A stretch of DNA of 64,000 nucleotides from Paenibacillus_G filicis (GTDB lineage: Bacteria; Bacillota; Bacilli; Paenibacillales; NBRC-103111). Shown here piece by piece: positions 17,701 through 27,712 of the stretch; the stretch's first letter is position 1, and each line of letters starts with the position of its first letter. Both the position numbers and the translations under genes were made by a program. The stretch lies in contig NZ_JBBPCC010000024.1 in assembly GCF_038070315.1 (NCBI RefSeq), forward strand, positions 73,739 through 137,738. Reading direction: 5' to 3'. The notes below the pieces were generated by a model. The model worked only from the letters and a program-made list of their open reading frames with translations. It searched no databases and had not been told where the DNA came from.

Positions 17701-19902
17701 TCAGCAGCGGATGACCCGGACCTTATCGGGAAACTCCTCGGTCCATTGCCCATGATCATAGCTTAGACGGATCCATCCCGTAGGCACACGCAATTGCAGA
17801 GAGAAGCTCTTCCATGCCTCAGGAAGACGGGGAGCAAAGGAAATCTCCTTCCAGCCCGGCTTGGACGGCTTCAGCCCGATGATATTTTCGATCAATACCG
17901 GAACGGGAGCGCTCGCCCACGGATGGCAGAGACTTGTGTTCCACTTCTGGTCCTTGCCCCAAGCCTCGAAGCAAGCGGTGGCCCCCTCCTTCACCATATT
18001 GCCCCATGAACGCTGTTCCTCCGACAACAGCAGCTCCGTCATCAGGGCGTGCTCCCCCGCTTGGGCCAGGGCTCGAAGCACGAAGTAGGCGAAGTATACG
18101 CCGCAGGAAAAGCCTTTACCGCGGATCAGCTCCACCACAGCGGGGACGGACTCGGTGGGAGCCAGCCCGAACAGCAGCGGAAGCGTATTGGAGTGAAGCG
18201 CGTGATGCCCGCTGCCCTCCGCATCTCTGAACAGCCGGAGCGCCGGGTCGTAGAAGACCTCGAGGAATCGCTGCTTCAGGCGGGGAAGCTCAGACTCAAT
18301 GGGCATACCCAGAATCTCACCCATTTCGTCCACGCTGCGTACACAGCCGAGATAGAAGGCATTGATCACGTTATGGCAGCCCGGGCCAATCGGCTTGGCT
18401 AGCTCGAAGTCGTAGCCGTCGCGAAGCTCCCTGGGCCAGTCCACCAGATTCCACTTATCGGTGATCTCATGCAGCAGCCCGTCTCCCCGGTCATACTGGC
18501 GGAAATGCTCCAGCAGCCTCTTCGCATGAGGATACATGTCCCGAACAAAGTCCAGATCACCGCTGTACCGGTAATATTCCAGCACTTGCCCGGGCCATTG
18601 GAGCGAGAAGTCGGCAATCTCCTGCATGAAATGCCCCGGAACGACGGCCATCAAGCCCGGACACAACGTGGAGCTGCGGGCAAACTGCCCGATAGTCTTG
18701 CGATACAGCCGGAAATCGCCGCTCAACAGCATATGGGAATGCCCGATGACCGTGTTGTCCCCCAGGTACTGCCCCTTCTCTCGCGTCGGGCAATCCACAT
18801 AATGTTCCTGCGCACCAGCCTTCACCCCGTTCTTGCAGATCTGAAAGATGGCGTTCATCCGTTCATCCGAGCTGTGAAACCGGCAGTTATCCTCCTCGAG
18901 CGGATAATGTCTGACGACCGCTCCGAAGGAGTCAGGGTCGACAGCCAGCTCTCCACCCGCTACCTCCACATAACGAAAGCCTTTGTAATCGTAGCTCTCG
19001 AATCGGTCGTGCCTGCCCGATAGTGTCCATAGATCCCGATACAGGCAATTGCAGCGCAGTTGGAACCTTACGGACAGTCCGTCCTCCTCCAGCTCCTCGC
19101 CGCAGCGGATTTCAATCGTGTCCCCGGCCCGGCCCGATGCTTCCATCGTGAATTGCCCCGTGATTTCCTCGCCAAAATCGATCAGATAACGATCCGGTCC
19201 GAGCTGGGTTACGGCTTGGGGAAGCTTGTGATACACCGTCAATGCAGGTGTCGGCTGCTCGATGAATACGTAGTCCGTCTGCTTGCTGACGTGGGCCTCA
19301 GACCAGGAAGAGTCGTCAAAGTCAAGCTCACGCCAGCCTCGCTCCGTCTTGCGGGCATCGATATGCTCGGTGAATTGCGTGTCATAGCCGAATATATCTC
19401 CCGGCTGGTTATCCTCTGCCCGCCGGGCCTTCCAGGTACCGTCCGACACTGCGATCATACGCCCGCCTGCCGTCAGCTCGGCGATGAGGCCCTGTCTGTA
19501 GTCAGCGCTGTTCCATGCACGATTGAGCAGGCCTTGGTAATACACATGAACGGCGATCACATTAGGTCCCGGCTGGAGAAACTCTCCGACCTCCAGTCGG
19601 TTGTAATAATAATGATCCGCTTCACTCTGCGCCGGTCCTTGGGCGACGAAATGCCCGTTGATATAGAGCTTGTAGTAATCATCCGCCGAAATATCCAGAA
19701 CGATCGGGCCGGATGCAAGTCCGGATGCAAGCTCCGCCTCCTCTATGCGGAATACGCCCCGGACCAGCCAATGATGATGAAGCAAATCTTCCCGATGCGT
19801 CATGGCGCTTACAGGGCTCATTTCCTTGTGAAATGGATGAAGCTTCGCGAGTTCGCCGAACGGCTCATCCGTCAGCCAGTTGGCCTTCCATGCTTTGGAC
19901 AT
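17701..19902 (-). CDS. GH78 alpha-L-rhamnosidase
   Basis: The 733-residue protein has the GH78 layout. A jelly-roll N-terminal domain contains ISADDYYKLYINGHFVAQGP (about 71-90), and a second beta domain contains LIDFGEEITGQFTMEASGRAGD. The (alpha/alpha)6 catalytic barrel starts near 335. DCPTREKGQYLGD (370-382) matches the DCPxRxE...GD motif bearing the general acid Glu. The second acidic site is expected at CFEAWGKDQKWNTSLCHPW. A C-terminal beta domain follows. The lack of a signal peptide means cytoplasmic removal of terminal L-rhamnose from imported oligosaccharides. Ribosome site: GGGAGAGG. It is the last intact gene of module 2, 33 bases after the secreted enzyme gene. Confidence 0.92.
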   Translation of the reverse strand: MSKAWKANWLTDEPFGELAKLHPFHKEMSPVSAMTHREDLLHHHWLVRGVFRIEEAELASGLASGPIVLDISADDYYKLYINGHFVAQGPAQSEADHYYYNRLEVGEFLQPGPNVIAVHVYYQGLLNRAWNSADYRQGLIAELTAGGRMIAVSDGTWKARRAEDNQPGDIFGYDTQFTEHIDARKTERGWRELDFDDSSWSEAHVSKQTDYVFIEQPTPALTVYHKLPQAVTQLGPDRYLIDFGEEITGQFTMEASGRAGDTIEIRCGEELEEDGLSVRFQLRCNCLYRDLWTLSGRHDRFESYDYKGFRYVEVAGGELAVDPDSFGAVVRHYPLEEDNCRFHSSDERMNAIFQICKNGVKAGAQEHYVDCPTREKGQYLGDNTVIGHSHMLLSGDFRLYRKTIGQFARSSTLCPGLMAVVPGHFMQEIADFSLQWPGQVLEYYRYSGDLDFVRDMYPHAKRLLEHFRQYDRGDGLLHEITDKWNLVDWPRELRDGYDFELAKPIGPGCHNVINAFYLGCVRSVDEMGEILGMPIESELPRLKQRFLEVFYDPALRLFRDAEGSGHHALHSNTLPLLFGLAPTESVPAVVELIRGKGFSCGVYFAYFVLRALAQAGEHALMTELLLSEEQRSWGNMVKEGATACFEAWGKDQKWNTSLCHPWASAPVPVLIENIIGLKPSKPGWKEISFAPRLPEAWKSFSLQLRVPTGWIRLSYDHGQWTEEFPDKVRVIRC

Positions 19903-19935
19903 CGATTAACCTCTCCCTGTATCGTTTACCGGTTG

Positions 19936-22900
19936 CTACGGCGAGCGGATATAGTCCGCCCACAGCTCTCCGAGCTGGAATACATAGTCACGGTTATTAT
20001 CTATACCTAATCCAGTCGCATAGATCCGGATATAACGGGCAGACACGGGTTCCGCGAAGGAAAAGGTCTGAACCGCAGGCCCCGGATTCGGATACCCGGT
20101 ATACGACTGTCCCGGCACGACTGTCCAATTCAACGCATCCGTGCTGGCTTCGATCTGAAAATCGACGGGGAACCCGTAGCCACGGTCAGCTCTCGGAGCC
20201 AGCCTTACCTGCTTCACAGGCAAGATCTGCCCCATGTCCAGATAGACCGACCGGGTTACGCTCGTCAAGCTGGTCGGCGTCGACCAGAACGTCTGAAGGT
20301 TGCCGTCGATCAGTCGCTCCACAGGGAAGAGCGGATGCGATTGCGAGGCGCCTGCTCCTATGCGCGGAGCCTGGTGCAATTGTCCCGGCGTCTCCCAGGC
20401 AGGGACCGTTACTCCCACCGTGTCCGTAGCGAGCGGATTCTCGGCTAGATCAGTGATCAGGCCATGGCCGCCGGCGGTATAGGTCACGGTCACACCCGTT
20501 AGCGCGGATTCCCCCATATCGGCTACCGTTAACACCACATGCCGGTTATCCTCTCCCTGGGCGACGGAGGTGACAGGATATTGCACGGACGTATTGCCCG
20601 TCTCCGACACGGTAAACCCTCCGTCATGAGGCTGGTTCAAATTCACCGAGCTTTCGCTCAACGTTACAATCAGCCGGGTATCGCTAACTCTGGTGACCTC
20701 TGTCAGTTTGGGAGGAACCGTATCGGCAGGAGGCTCTTCGTTACCTGCAGGCGTAAGCTTGTAGTCCGCCCAAAACTCTCCCAGCTGCAGCACATAGTCC
20801 AGGTTATTGTCCTTCCCCAGCTTGGTTACGGTTAACCGGATGTAGCGGGCAGGCACCGGCTCTGTGAACGTAAACGTCTGCAGTTGCTTGCCCGGATTTG
20901 GATATCCGCTATAGCTCTGCCCTGGCACCTGTGCCCAGTTGACCGCATCCCCGCTGTATTCCAGCATGAAGTCTACCGGGAAGCCATACCCGGCTTCCTG
21001 ACGGGGAGCGAGCCTGACCTGGCCCACCTGCAGCTTCTGCCCGAGGTCGAGATAAACCCATTGCGTCACATTCGTTTTGCTGGTCGGTGTCGACCAGAAC
21101 GTATTCACATTGCCATCGATCAATCGGGATACGGGAAATGTGCCATGCGACTGGGAAGCATAGGCTCCTACACGCGGAGCGGAGAACGAGAGCAGGTACA
21201 GATTGTCAGCTCTTTGCTTCCAGGCGGAAGCATGGGCGAACTCAGGGAACAATGTCCCGGCGGCTTGAAGCGCTGCGGCCACTCTCCCGATCACAACTCC
21301 CCCATCCAGAGGACCCGGCTCATAGCCGGTCAATAGATCGGCAGTCTGAGACAGCGCTTGCAGAAGCGCCGAAAACTCCTCGTCATTTACTTCAGGCGCA
21401 TCCAGGAATTGATGAATATGATCAATCAGCGGGCCGGACAGCCGGATGCCTGCTGCCGATACGCTCCACGGTCCCTGATCCTGCAGCTTCGCGGGCACCG
21501 GATTATCATAGATCCAATCCATCATATCATGCGCCCACTGTCGCGCATACTCGGGGTTCCGGGTTGTGAAATAGGCCTTGCCCAGCGTACCGAGATGGGT
21601 CCACGCATTCAGCCGGTTGTACCATCCCGCGATCGGGCTGATCCGCTCCAGCTCATCGTAGCCGATCGGGTTGCACGTATCGAACTGCAAGTCAGCATTC
21701 CAGCAAACCGCCATCTCCTTGGGATAAGGCCACCAGGTCCGGATATCATATGAAGCGGTGCGTGTCAGTCCGCTCCATGCAAAGCGATGCTTGAGCATAT
21801 CTTCCCCTGCCGCATCCTTGACCGGTAACGCGGGCGGGCTTGGATGCGACATAGGGTTAACCCGATAGGCCGGCTGCGTTCTGTTTTTCATCACATTTCT
21901 CAGCTGATGCGCGGCCTCCGTGTACTGCCCGTTCTGTACCCAAGGCTCAATCTGCTTGAGCTCCAGGGACTGATCGTAATTCAAGCTTTGGAAAAAAGCG
22001 TTGGCGGATGCTGTCCGGGATTTACCGGGCGCATAAGGCGCCGGGCATATGTACGGCCCGGACGCTTCCTGGCAGGCCGGAGCCCCGTTCACCGGGAGCT
22101 TCAGCTCGCTGTAGTTTTTCTCCAGCTCGATGAGCTGCAGCTTTTGATCGCGGGGCAGATCCTCCAGCTTGACGATATCCCGGGCCGCATCCAGCGTCTC
22201 CCAGCGCAGCAGGAATACTTTCCCGCTCGACTGGAGCTGCGAATAATCCTCCAGCAGATTCACCTTCATGCCGGGAATGGCGGACTGGACCTTCCCCACT
22301 TCATCGGGATAGATCAGCACAGGCTGCGCCTTCGGCTGCAAGGTAGCTTCATCCAGCAGATAGGCTTGCTGTCTGCCGCCGCCAGGCTGGCCAGTATGGC
22401 TGAACTTCATCCATAAGCCGAGTTCCGGCCCCATGTACTCCACGCTGCCCATGGAGATGAGATTCGGCAAGCTGCCTCCCCCGTTAAAATCCCAGCGGCC
22501 AGTCCAGTCGGTCATCTGATACGATTGCCAGCCTGCCGCATTCCGTCGGCTGGAGTAAATCTGGGTATCCCCCTCTCTATCGAATTTGATATAGGTCAGC
22601 ACGGGACGGCCCGCGGAATCAAAACCCAACTTGACATTATTCAACATCCCGGATTTCGGCTGGACAGGGTCTACCACCTCCCCTCTCGCATAAGTAATCG
22701 GGAGCTGCACGGGCTGGCCGGAGCTGGCCGTCCAATTCTGCAGATCCGGGCTTTGTGCGTAGGACAGCCTCGAATTGGTCTCTGCACCTGGCGTATCTCT
22801 CCATACCCAGCCCATATGAAACTTCCCGTCCGGCCCCAGTTTTGTCGCCGACGTGTAGGCACTTCTCAGCGATTCACCGTCAAACATGGGGGCAGCGAGA

Positions 22901-23502
22901 AACCTCGACCAAGTACGGGAAGCCGTGTTGTAGACGTTGATCAGCTGATTGCCGTTGCCGCTGGACCCGTTCCGGTAGGAGAACAGCAATCTTCCGTCAG
23001 GCAGCTTCATAAATAACGGATAGGTCACGCTGCTCTCCTCGGTGCCGACCATGGAGCTGATCCGCACGAAGCTGTCGATATCACCTGGGATGGCGGTTCT
23101 CCAATACTTCAGCGGGTCCACATGCATATTTCCCGACATATGCAGGTACCCTTCGCTGTCCACAGTCAGCGTGACGTAATTATGCGCGTCAAGCGCCACA
23201 TATTCATCTAGCTTGTGGAACTGCCATGCCGTAGATGTGAGGTCTCTTTTCCCCACAGTTAACTGACGGTCGGGATCGTAGAAAGCAACATACTGGTAGC
23301 CTCCGTAGGTCAGCCAGGATAAGCCAACCGGATTGCCCGCAAAGGCTGGAGCCACTTCCGTCACCTGCTTGACTTTGAAGAGGGGCTTGGCGCTTGACTC
23401 GGTTAGGGGGCCGCCCGTGAAGCCATAAGCCCACTGGCTGTTCGAAGGAAGCATCAGCAGCAGAATCAGCAGCGTAAGCAGCTTTGTTTTATACCGTTTC
23501 AT
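19936..23502 (-). CDS. Large secreted BNR_4 / heparinase-like / discoidin multidomain protein
   Basis: The 1188-residue protein begins with a signal peptide (to about residue 27). Residues 42-430 form a BNR_4 beta-propeller with DAHNYVTLTVDSEGYLHMSG (H107, H121, H127), the signature shared by ulvan lyases PL24/PL25 and GH145 rhamnosidases. Residues 500-770 resemble the N-terminal alpha/alpha toroid of heparinase II/III-type lyases (YARQWAHDMMDWIYDNP, AAGIRLSGPLIDHIHQFL), without the following beta-sandwich. Next come a discoidin domain (774-915), an Ig-like domain (929-1034) and a second discoidin domain (1046-1186). It likely binds and cleaves an extracellular uronic acid/rhamnose polysaccharide. 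It overlaps the GH105-like gene by 14 bases. The active catalytic unit is uncertain. Confidence 0.85.
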   Translation of the reverse strand: MKRYKTKLLTLLILLLMLPSNSQWAYGFTGGPLTESSAKPLFKVKQVTEVAPAFAGNPVGLSWLTYGGYQYVAFYDPDRQLTVGKRDLTSTAWQFHKLDEYVALDAHNYVTLTVDSEGYLHMSGNMHVDPLKYWRTAIPGDIDSFVRISSMVGTEESSVTYPLFMKLPDGRLLFSYRNGSSGNGNQLINVYNTASRTWSRFLAAPMFDGESLRSAYTSATKLGPDGKFHMGWVWRDTPGAETNSRLSYAQSPDLQNWTASSGQPVQLPITYARGEVVDPVQPKSGMLNNVKLGFDSAGRPVLTYIKFDREGDTQIYSSRRNAAGWQSYQMTDWTGRWDFNGGGSLPNLISMGSVEYMGPELGLWMKFSHTGQPGGGRQQAYLLDEATLQPKAQPVLIYPDEVGKVQSAIPGMKVNLLEDYSQLQSSGKVFLLRWETLDAARDIVKLEDLPRDQKLQLIELEKNYSELKLPVNGAPACQEASGPYICPAPYAPGKSRTASANAFFQSLNYDQSLELKQIEPWVQNGQYTEAAHQLRNVMKNRTQPAYRVNPMSHPSPPALPVKDAAGEDMLKHRFAWSGLTRTASYDIRTWWPYPKEMAVCWNADLQFDTCNPIGYDELERISPIAGWYNRLNAWTHLGTLGKAYFTTRNPEYARQWAHDMMDWIYDNPVPAKLQDQGPWSVSAAGIRLSGPLIDHIHQFLDAPEVNDEEFSALLQALSQTADLLTGYEPGPLDGGVVIGRVAAALQAAGTLFPEFAHASAWKQRADNLYLLSFSAPRVGAYASQSHGTFPVSRLIDGNVNTFWSTPTSKTNVTQWVYLDLGQKLQVGQVRLAPRQEAGYGFPVDFMLEYSGDAVNWAQVPGQSYSGYPNPGKQLQTFTFTEPVPARYIRLTVTKLGKDNNLDYVLQLGEFWADYKLTPAGNEEPPADTVPPKLTEVTRVSDTRLIVTLSESSVNLNQPHDGGFTVSETGNTSVQYPVTSVAQGEDNRHVVLTVADMGESALTGVTVTYTAGGHGLITDLAENPLATDTVGVTVPAWETPGQLHQAPRIGAGASQSHPLFPVERLIDGNLQTFWSTPTSLTSVTRSVYLDMGQILPVKQVRLAPRADRGYGFPVDFQIEASTDALNWTVVPGQSYTGYPNPGPAVQTFSFAEPVSARYIRIYATGLGIDNNRDYVFQLGELWADYIRSP

Positions 23503-25789
23503 GATTTACCCCTCCATGTTCATGTACGCCTGGGATGGACCATTCCGCCAATTGGAGCATCTCCGATGCGGCCAACAGCACGATACCGGTCCCATGGTCG
23601 TCGTTGATATAGGTCGGTATGTCTTCATAATAGGCAGCTTCCATCGAACAGCCAGAACCCAGACACACCCCGTACACGTTGCCCTCGCTATCCAGGCAAG
23701 CGCTCAACAATCCTTCCCATCCTCGCCGGACACTCGCCAGCAACGCGGCATCCAGCCATCCGAGGCGAATCCCTCTGGCGATTGCGGCCACGAACATCGC
23801 CGTACACGAGGTTTCTTCATAGGAATCCCGTTCATCCAGTACCTGATGCCAGAGTCCGGAATCGGCTTGATAGGCGGCGATGCCTGCGGCCAGATTCCTG
23901 AGCATCGCCAGCATCAGCTCCCGCTCCGGATGCTCCTCGGGGAGATACAGCAGAATCTCCGTCAGGGCCAGCATCACCCAGCCGTTCCCGCGTCCCCAGG
24001 GCACTCCGCTGTTAACGCCTTGAGAAGGAAAGTAAATATGCGCATACAGCCGCTTATCCGGCATCCAGAGACGGCTGTGGAAGCCGCCTGCCTGACGGAT
24101 AACTTCCGTGTAATAGCGTTCCTCGCCGGTAAACCTTCCCATCCTGATGAGAAACGGACAGCTCATGAAGAAATCGTCCGCCCACAGCGTCTCTATCCGG
24201 TAAAAGGTTCCGTCCTCCATACGCGGCACGACCTTCATCACCGTATCGGCCAACCGTCCGATAACAGGGGGCAGCACAGGGTCTCGGGTACGCTCATAGC
24301 ATTCGAGCAGCATCACACCTGCCGCTCCGCACGGGTCCAGCTCTTCCAAACGCTCGGCTCTGGGGAGCAAAGAAGGCACGCCGTATTCCTTCGCATCCCA
24401 TAGAGCGTAGTCGTGATACTGCCCCAGCGCGGAGGTGCTATCCAGGGCGTACTGCCGCAGTTCCGCTTCGCCGATCGTTTCCGCTGCCTTCAGCAGGCCG
24501 TACAGACCGACCTGGATCGCATAGAACCACTGTCCGAAAAAAAATCCGTCCCGGTACGGCCTGACCAGGGTACCCGGAGCCGAGAGCCTCCAGTAGACAG
24601 AGCGCCCAGGCTCACCGGACGGATACGGCCGATCGAAGCGGATCTCCTTCTCCACGGCAAAACACTGATCCAGCAAGAGCAGAGGGTCCGGGTCGGGTTC
24701 CCGGTCGCCGAAGGGCCCGATATGGAGCCAGTGCGCCCCATCCCCGCGCCCCGTGTCGAGCATGGGCAATATCTCTGCCCGCCGGCCGGTGCATGTATCG
24801 ATAACCTCCGCCCCAAGGCTCCAATCTGCAGCCGTGCGTACACATTTCACGAGCACCTGCCCTTCCGCCGTTCCAGGCGGAATCGGGATCGCCTGCACGC
24901 CTCCATCTATCGAACGGTATACCTCCCTTCCCCCGATCCAGACAACGACCGCGCCTGTCCATCGAAGGCTCAGGAGCAGTCCGGCTTTCCCCGCATCATA
25001 GCAGGTCAAAGCATACGCACAGGCTGCTGCTTCTCCGTAAAGCTCGCACAGATCGGTCAAGCCGGATGGCGGCTGCGCCGATACGACCGGCTGCCAGACC
25101 GCTTCGCAAGCGCTCTCATCAACGCCATCGGCCTCCGGCAGATTCGCAAACTCCAACCGGTCCAGCAGAGAAGCCTCGCTTAACGATTGCGCCCCCGGAT
25201 CGAACGGACCGATGTACGCAAAGCCTTCCTCCCCTTGCAGCTCCTTCTGGGGAAAGGTTGGACGCGTGGCGAACAAGTAGTCCTTGGCCCACATCCCCGG
25301 ATATCTCGGGAATGCGATCGTGAGCTTAAACCCCCAGCCCGCCAAGTCCTGGACGCTTGTCAGCAGTAGCTCGTTCCAGCCCTTTCTCATCCGCACGGGA
25401 ATTCGGATAGAGTCGTCTGGACCGGCACCTTCCCGCGCTACTGGCCGTTCGATCTCTTCCGGACAGCTCAGCAGCAGCTCGTGATTGAGCCACAGCTTCC
25501 GCACTCCGCCCGCCGTGAGCATGACGTCCTGGTCGCGGCTTGCATAGAAGCGCGCTGCCGCATACGCAGCGGAGCCCTGCTTGGCATCCGGCCAGCAGGC
25601 GGCGAAGTCCCCCTCATACGGTCCGAATGAAGACTTCTGGCGGATCGGCTGCTGCAGATAAGGCCTCAGCCGCACAGGTTCCCGGGGGCGGGTGTCCAGC
25701 ATCCGACCAGCGACGATCCGGATGACCTGAGCCGGATCGGTCACCCCCGCCTCCGACAAAGATTTGCCCTTCTCCAACTTTTCGTTCAT
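23489..25789 (-). CDS. GH105-like unsaturated uronyl hydrolase with long N-terminal region
   Basis: The 766-residue protein has a C-terminal (alpha/alpha)6 barrel of GH105 (YteR/YesR) type from about residue 415. It includes LWADDFFMSCPFL (catalytic Asp near 538-539), WGRGNGWVMLALTEIL (near 598) and SYEETSCTAMFVAAIARGIR. GH105 enzymes hydrate the unsaturated uronic acid left at chain ends by polysaccharide lyases, in the cytoplasm. The first ~400 residues consist of two beta-rich regions (for example VRKLWLNHELLLSC and AVVVWIGGREVYRS, jelly-roll-like), roughly doubling the usual 370-residue length. No signal peptide. Start ATG with AAAGGAG upstream. Pairing with a lyase-like secreted protein fits lyase-product degradation. 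Confidence 0.85.
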   Translation of the reverse strand: MNEKLEKGKSLSEAGVTDPAQVIRIVAGRMLDTRPREPVRLRPYLQQPIRQKSSFGPYEGDFAACWPDAKQGSAAYAAARFYASRDQDVMLTAGGVRKLWLNHELLLSCPEEIERPVAREGAGPDDSIRIPVRMRKGWNELLLTSVQDLAGWGFKLTIAFPRYPGMWAKDYLFATRPTFPQKELQGEEGFAYIGPFDPGAQSLSEASLLDRLEFANLPEADGVDESACEAVWQPVVSAQPPSGLTDLCELYGEAAACAYALTCYDAGKAGLLLSLRWTGAVVVWIGGREVYRSIDGGVQAIPIPPGTAEGQVLVKCVRTAADWSLGAEVIDTCTGRRAEILPMLDTGRGDGAHWLHIGPFGDREPDPDPLLLLDQCFAVEKEIRFDRPYPSGEPGRSVYWRLSAPGTLVRPYRDGFFFGQWFYAIQVGLYGLLKAAETIGEAELRQYALDSTSALGQYHDYALWDAKEYGVPSLLPRAERLEELDPCGAAGVMLLECYERTRDPVLPPVIGRLADTVMKVVPRMEDGTFYRIETLWADDFFMSCPFLIRMGRFTGEERYYTEVIRQAGGFHSRLWMPDKRLYAHIYFPSQGVNSGVPWGRGNGWVMLALTEILLYLPEEHPERELMLAMLRNLAAGIAAYQADSGLWHQVLDERDSYEETSCTAMFVAAIARGIRLGWLDAALLASVRRGWEGLLSACLDSEGNVYGVCLGSGCSMEAAYYEDIPTYINDDHGTGIVLLAASEMLQLAEWSIPGVHEHGGVNHETV

Positions 25790-25813
25790 GACTGGCTCCT
25801 TTCGCTGGCCTGC

Positions 25814-26689
25814 TTAGCCTTTTAATGCGCCGATCATCATGCCCTTGACGAAATATTTCTGCAGGAACGGATACAACGCCAGCACCGGCAGAGTAGCCAC
25901 CACGATCACGGCATATTTCAGCGTCTCCGCCACCAAGCCCTTATCGAAGGAGTCCGTGCCGACGAGCATCGCATTCGTATCGTTCTGCACGAGAATCTCG
26001 CGCAGGACGAGCTGCAGCGGGTACAGATCCCGGTCCCGGATGAACAGCATCGCGTTGAACCACGCATTCCAGTGTCCGACGCCATAATATAGAATCATTA
26101 CCGCGACGACAGGCATCGACAAGGGCAGGAAGATGCGGAACAGTATCGTCAGATGAGAAGCTCCGTCCAGCTTGGCGGATTCCTCGATCTCATCGGGAAT
26201 GCCGAGGAAGGACGTGCGCATGAGAATCAGGTTGAACGTGTTGACAGCGGTGGGAATAATAAGCGCCCAGTACGAATTATCCAGACCCAGACCCCTTACG
26301 GTTAAGTAATAAGGCACCAGTCCGCCGCTGAAGAACATCGTGAAGACGAACAGGAACATGATCGGGTCTCGCCAGAGCATGCCCTTACGCGAGAGAAAGT
26401 AGGCTCCGAGCGAAGTCATCAGCAGATTGAGGGCTACGCCGGACACGACAACGATGATCGTATTCACATAGCCGTGAAGAATCATGGTATTGGACAATAC
26501 GAGCCGGTAGGCATCCAAAGAAAACCCTAGGGACGTGATCAGCAGGCCCCGATGAGCCAGAAACTCGGCCGGATTGCTGAACGATGCCAATACCACATAG
26601 AGAATCGGATAGACGGTCACTAGCGACAGCAGCGATAAGACGATGGCGTTCAAGAGGCGAAATGCTCTTCTTCCTGCGCTTTCCTTCAA
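25814..26689 (-). CDS. Sugar ABC transporter permease, LplC/CUT1 type (module 2)
   Basis: About 291 residues, six predicted helices, EAA loop EESAKLDGASHLTILFRIFLP and C-terminus FVKGMMIGALKG. It is closely similar to the module 1 permease at 11.3 kb. I choose the TTG at 26687-26689 because AGGAGG lies eight bases upstream; a TTG two codons earlier is too close to it. It follows the LplB-type partner by about a dozen bases and is followed by the GH105-like gene, so it belongs to one operon. It imports oligosaccharide together with its partner and an ATPase encoded elsewhere. Confidence 0.92.
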   Translation of the reverse strand: MKESAGRRAFRLLNAIVLSLLSLVTVYPILYVVLASFSNPAEFLAHRGLLITSLGFSLDAYRLVLSNTMILHGYVNTIIVVVSGVALNLLMTSLGAYFLSRKGMLWRDPIMFLFVFTMFFSGGLVPYYLTVRGLGLDNSYWALIIPTAVNTFNLILMRTSFLGIPDEIEESAKLDGASHLTILFRIFLPLSMPVVAVMILYYGVGHWNAWFNAMLFIRDRDLYPLQLVLREILVQNDTNAMLVGTDSFDKGLVAETLKYAVIVVATLPVLALYPFLQKYFVKGMMIGALKG

Positions 26690-26701
26690 GCTCAAGCCCT
26701 C

Positions 26702-27670
26702 CTACCACAAGCCGGAATTGTTTATTTTTTTGCTGACCCAGTTGGCACCCACCAGCAGCAGGAAATTAATCGTTGAATTGAACAGTCCTACCGCCGAGCT
26801 AAAGCTCCAGTTAAATTCCTGCAAGCCCTTCCGGTATACAAAGGTAGAGATGACATCGGAAGTCTCGTAAATCGCCGGGTTGTACAGCAATATAATTTTC
26901 TCGTAGCCTACGCTGAGGATGCCCCCGACCTTCAGGATCAGCAGGATGATGATCGTCGCCGCGATGCCCGGCAGGGTTACATGCAGCGTCTGCTTCCACC
27001 GGTTGGCGCCGTCAATCGTCGCCGCCTCGTACAGCTGCGGATCGATCGATCCCATCGCCGCCAGATAAATAATCGATCCCCAGCCCACCTCCTGCCAGAT
27101 CTCGGAGATCACATAGAGCGGGACGAAATTCGACGGATAGTTCAGCAGCGTAGCCTTCTCCCCGCCGAGCATGCCAATCACTGAATTGACAATTCCGTTG
27201 TCCATCGTAAAGTCGATGATCAGACCGCAAACCACGACTAGCGATACGAAATGCGGCATATACGTTAAGGTTTGCACGAATCTGGAGAACAGACGGCTCT
27301 TGACCTCATGGATCAACAACGCGAGAAGTATCGGGGCGGGGAACCCGAATACAAGCGAAGTCAAGCTGATCACGAGTGTATTCTTCAAAATCCTCCAGAA
27401 ATAATAGCTGTCGAAAAACGCTTGAAAATGCTTGAAGCCCACCCAAGGACTGCCCAGGATTCCCTTCGTAGGCACATAATCCTTGAAGGCAATGATCGCG
27501 CCGTAGATGGGCACATAATGGAACACCAAGTAATAGATGAGTACGGGTGAAACGATGAGATACAGCGGGTAATGTCTCAGCCAGTCCTTGCGGAGCTTCT
27601 GCCCCAGACTTTCCCTCTCGCTGCCTGCCGGTCTTTCCAGCTCTTGCCATCGTGATGAAGATACATTCAT
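26702..27670 (-). CDS. Sugar ABC transporter permease, LplB/CUT1 type (module 2)
   Basis: A 322-residue permease with six helices, the EAA loop (YEAATIDGANRWKQTLHVTLP), and the family phrases VPIYGAIIAFKDYVP and KKINNSGLW. It has a hydrophilic N-terminal tail of about 35 residues that its module 1 paralogue lacks. I start at the ATG 27668-27670, ten bases after GGGAG; an upstream GTG overlaps the ribosome site. It lies downstream of the binding-protein gene, from which it is separated by a stem-loop. Confidence 0.92.
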   Translation of the reverse strand: MNVSSSRWQELERPAGSERESLGQKLRKDWLRHYPLYLIVSPVLIYYLVFHYVPIYGAIIAFKDYVPTKGILGSPWVGFKHFQAFFDSYYFWRILKNTLVISLTSLVFGFPAPILLALLIHEVKSRLFSRFVQTLTYMPHFVSLVVVCGLIIDFTMDNGIVNSVIGMLGGEKATLLNYPSNFVPLYVISEIWQEVGWGSIIYLAAMGSIDPQLYEAATIDGANRWKQTLHVTLPGIAATIIILLILKVGGILSVGYEKIILLYNPAIYETSDVISTFVYRKGLQEFNWSFSSAVGLFNSTINFLLLVGANWVSKKINNSGLW

Positions 27671-27712
27671 GTCGTCAACCACTCCCTGCTTCCTGCTCGT
27701 CGTTACGTTAGG

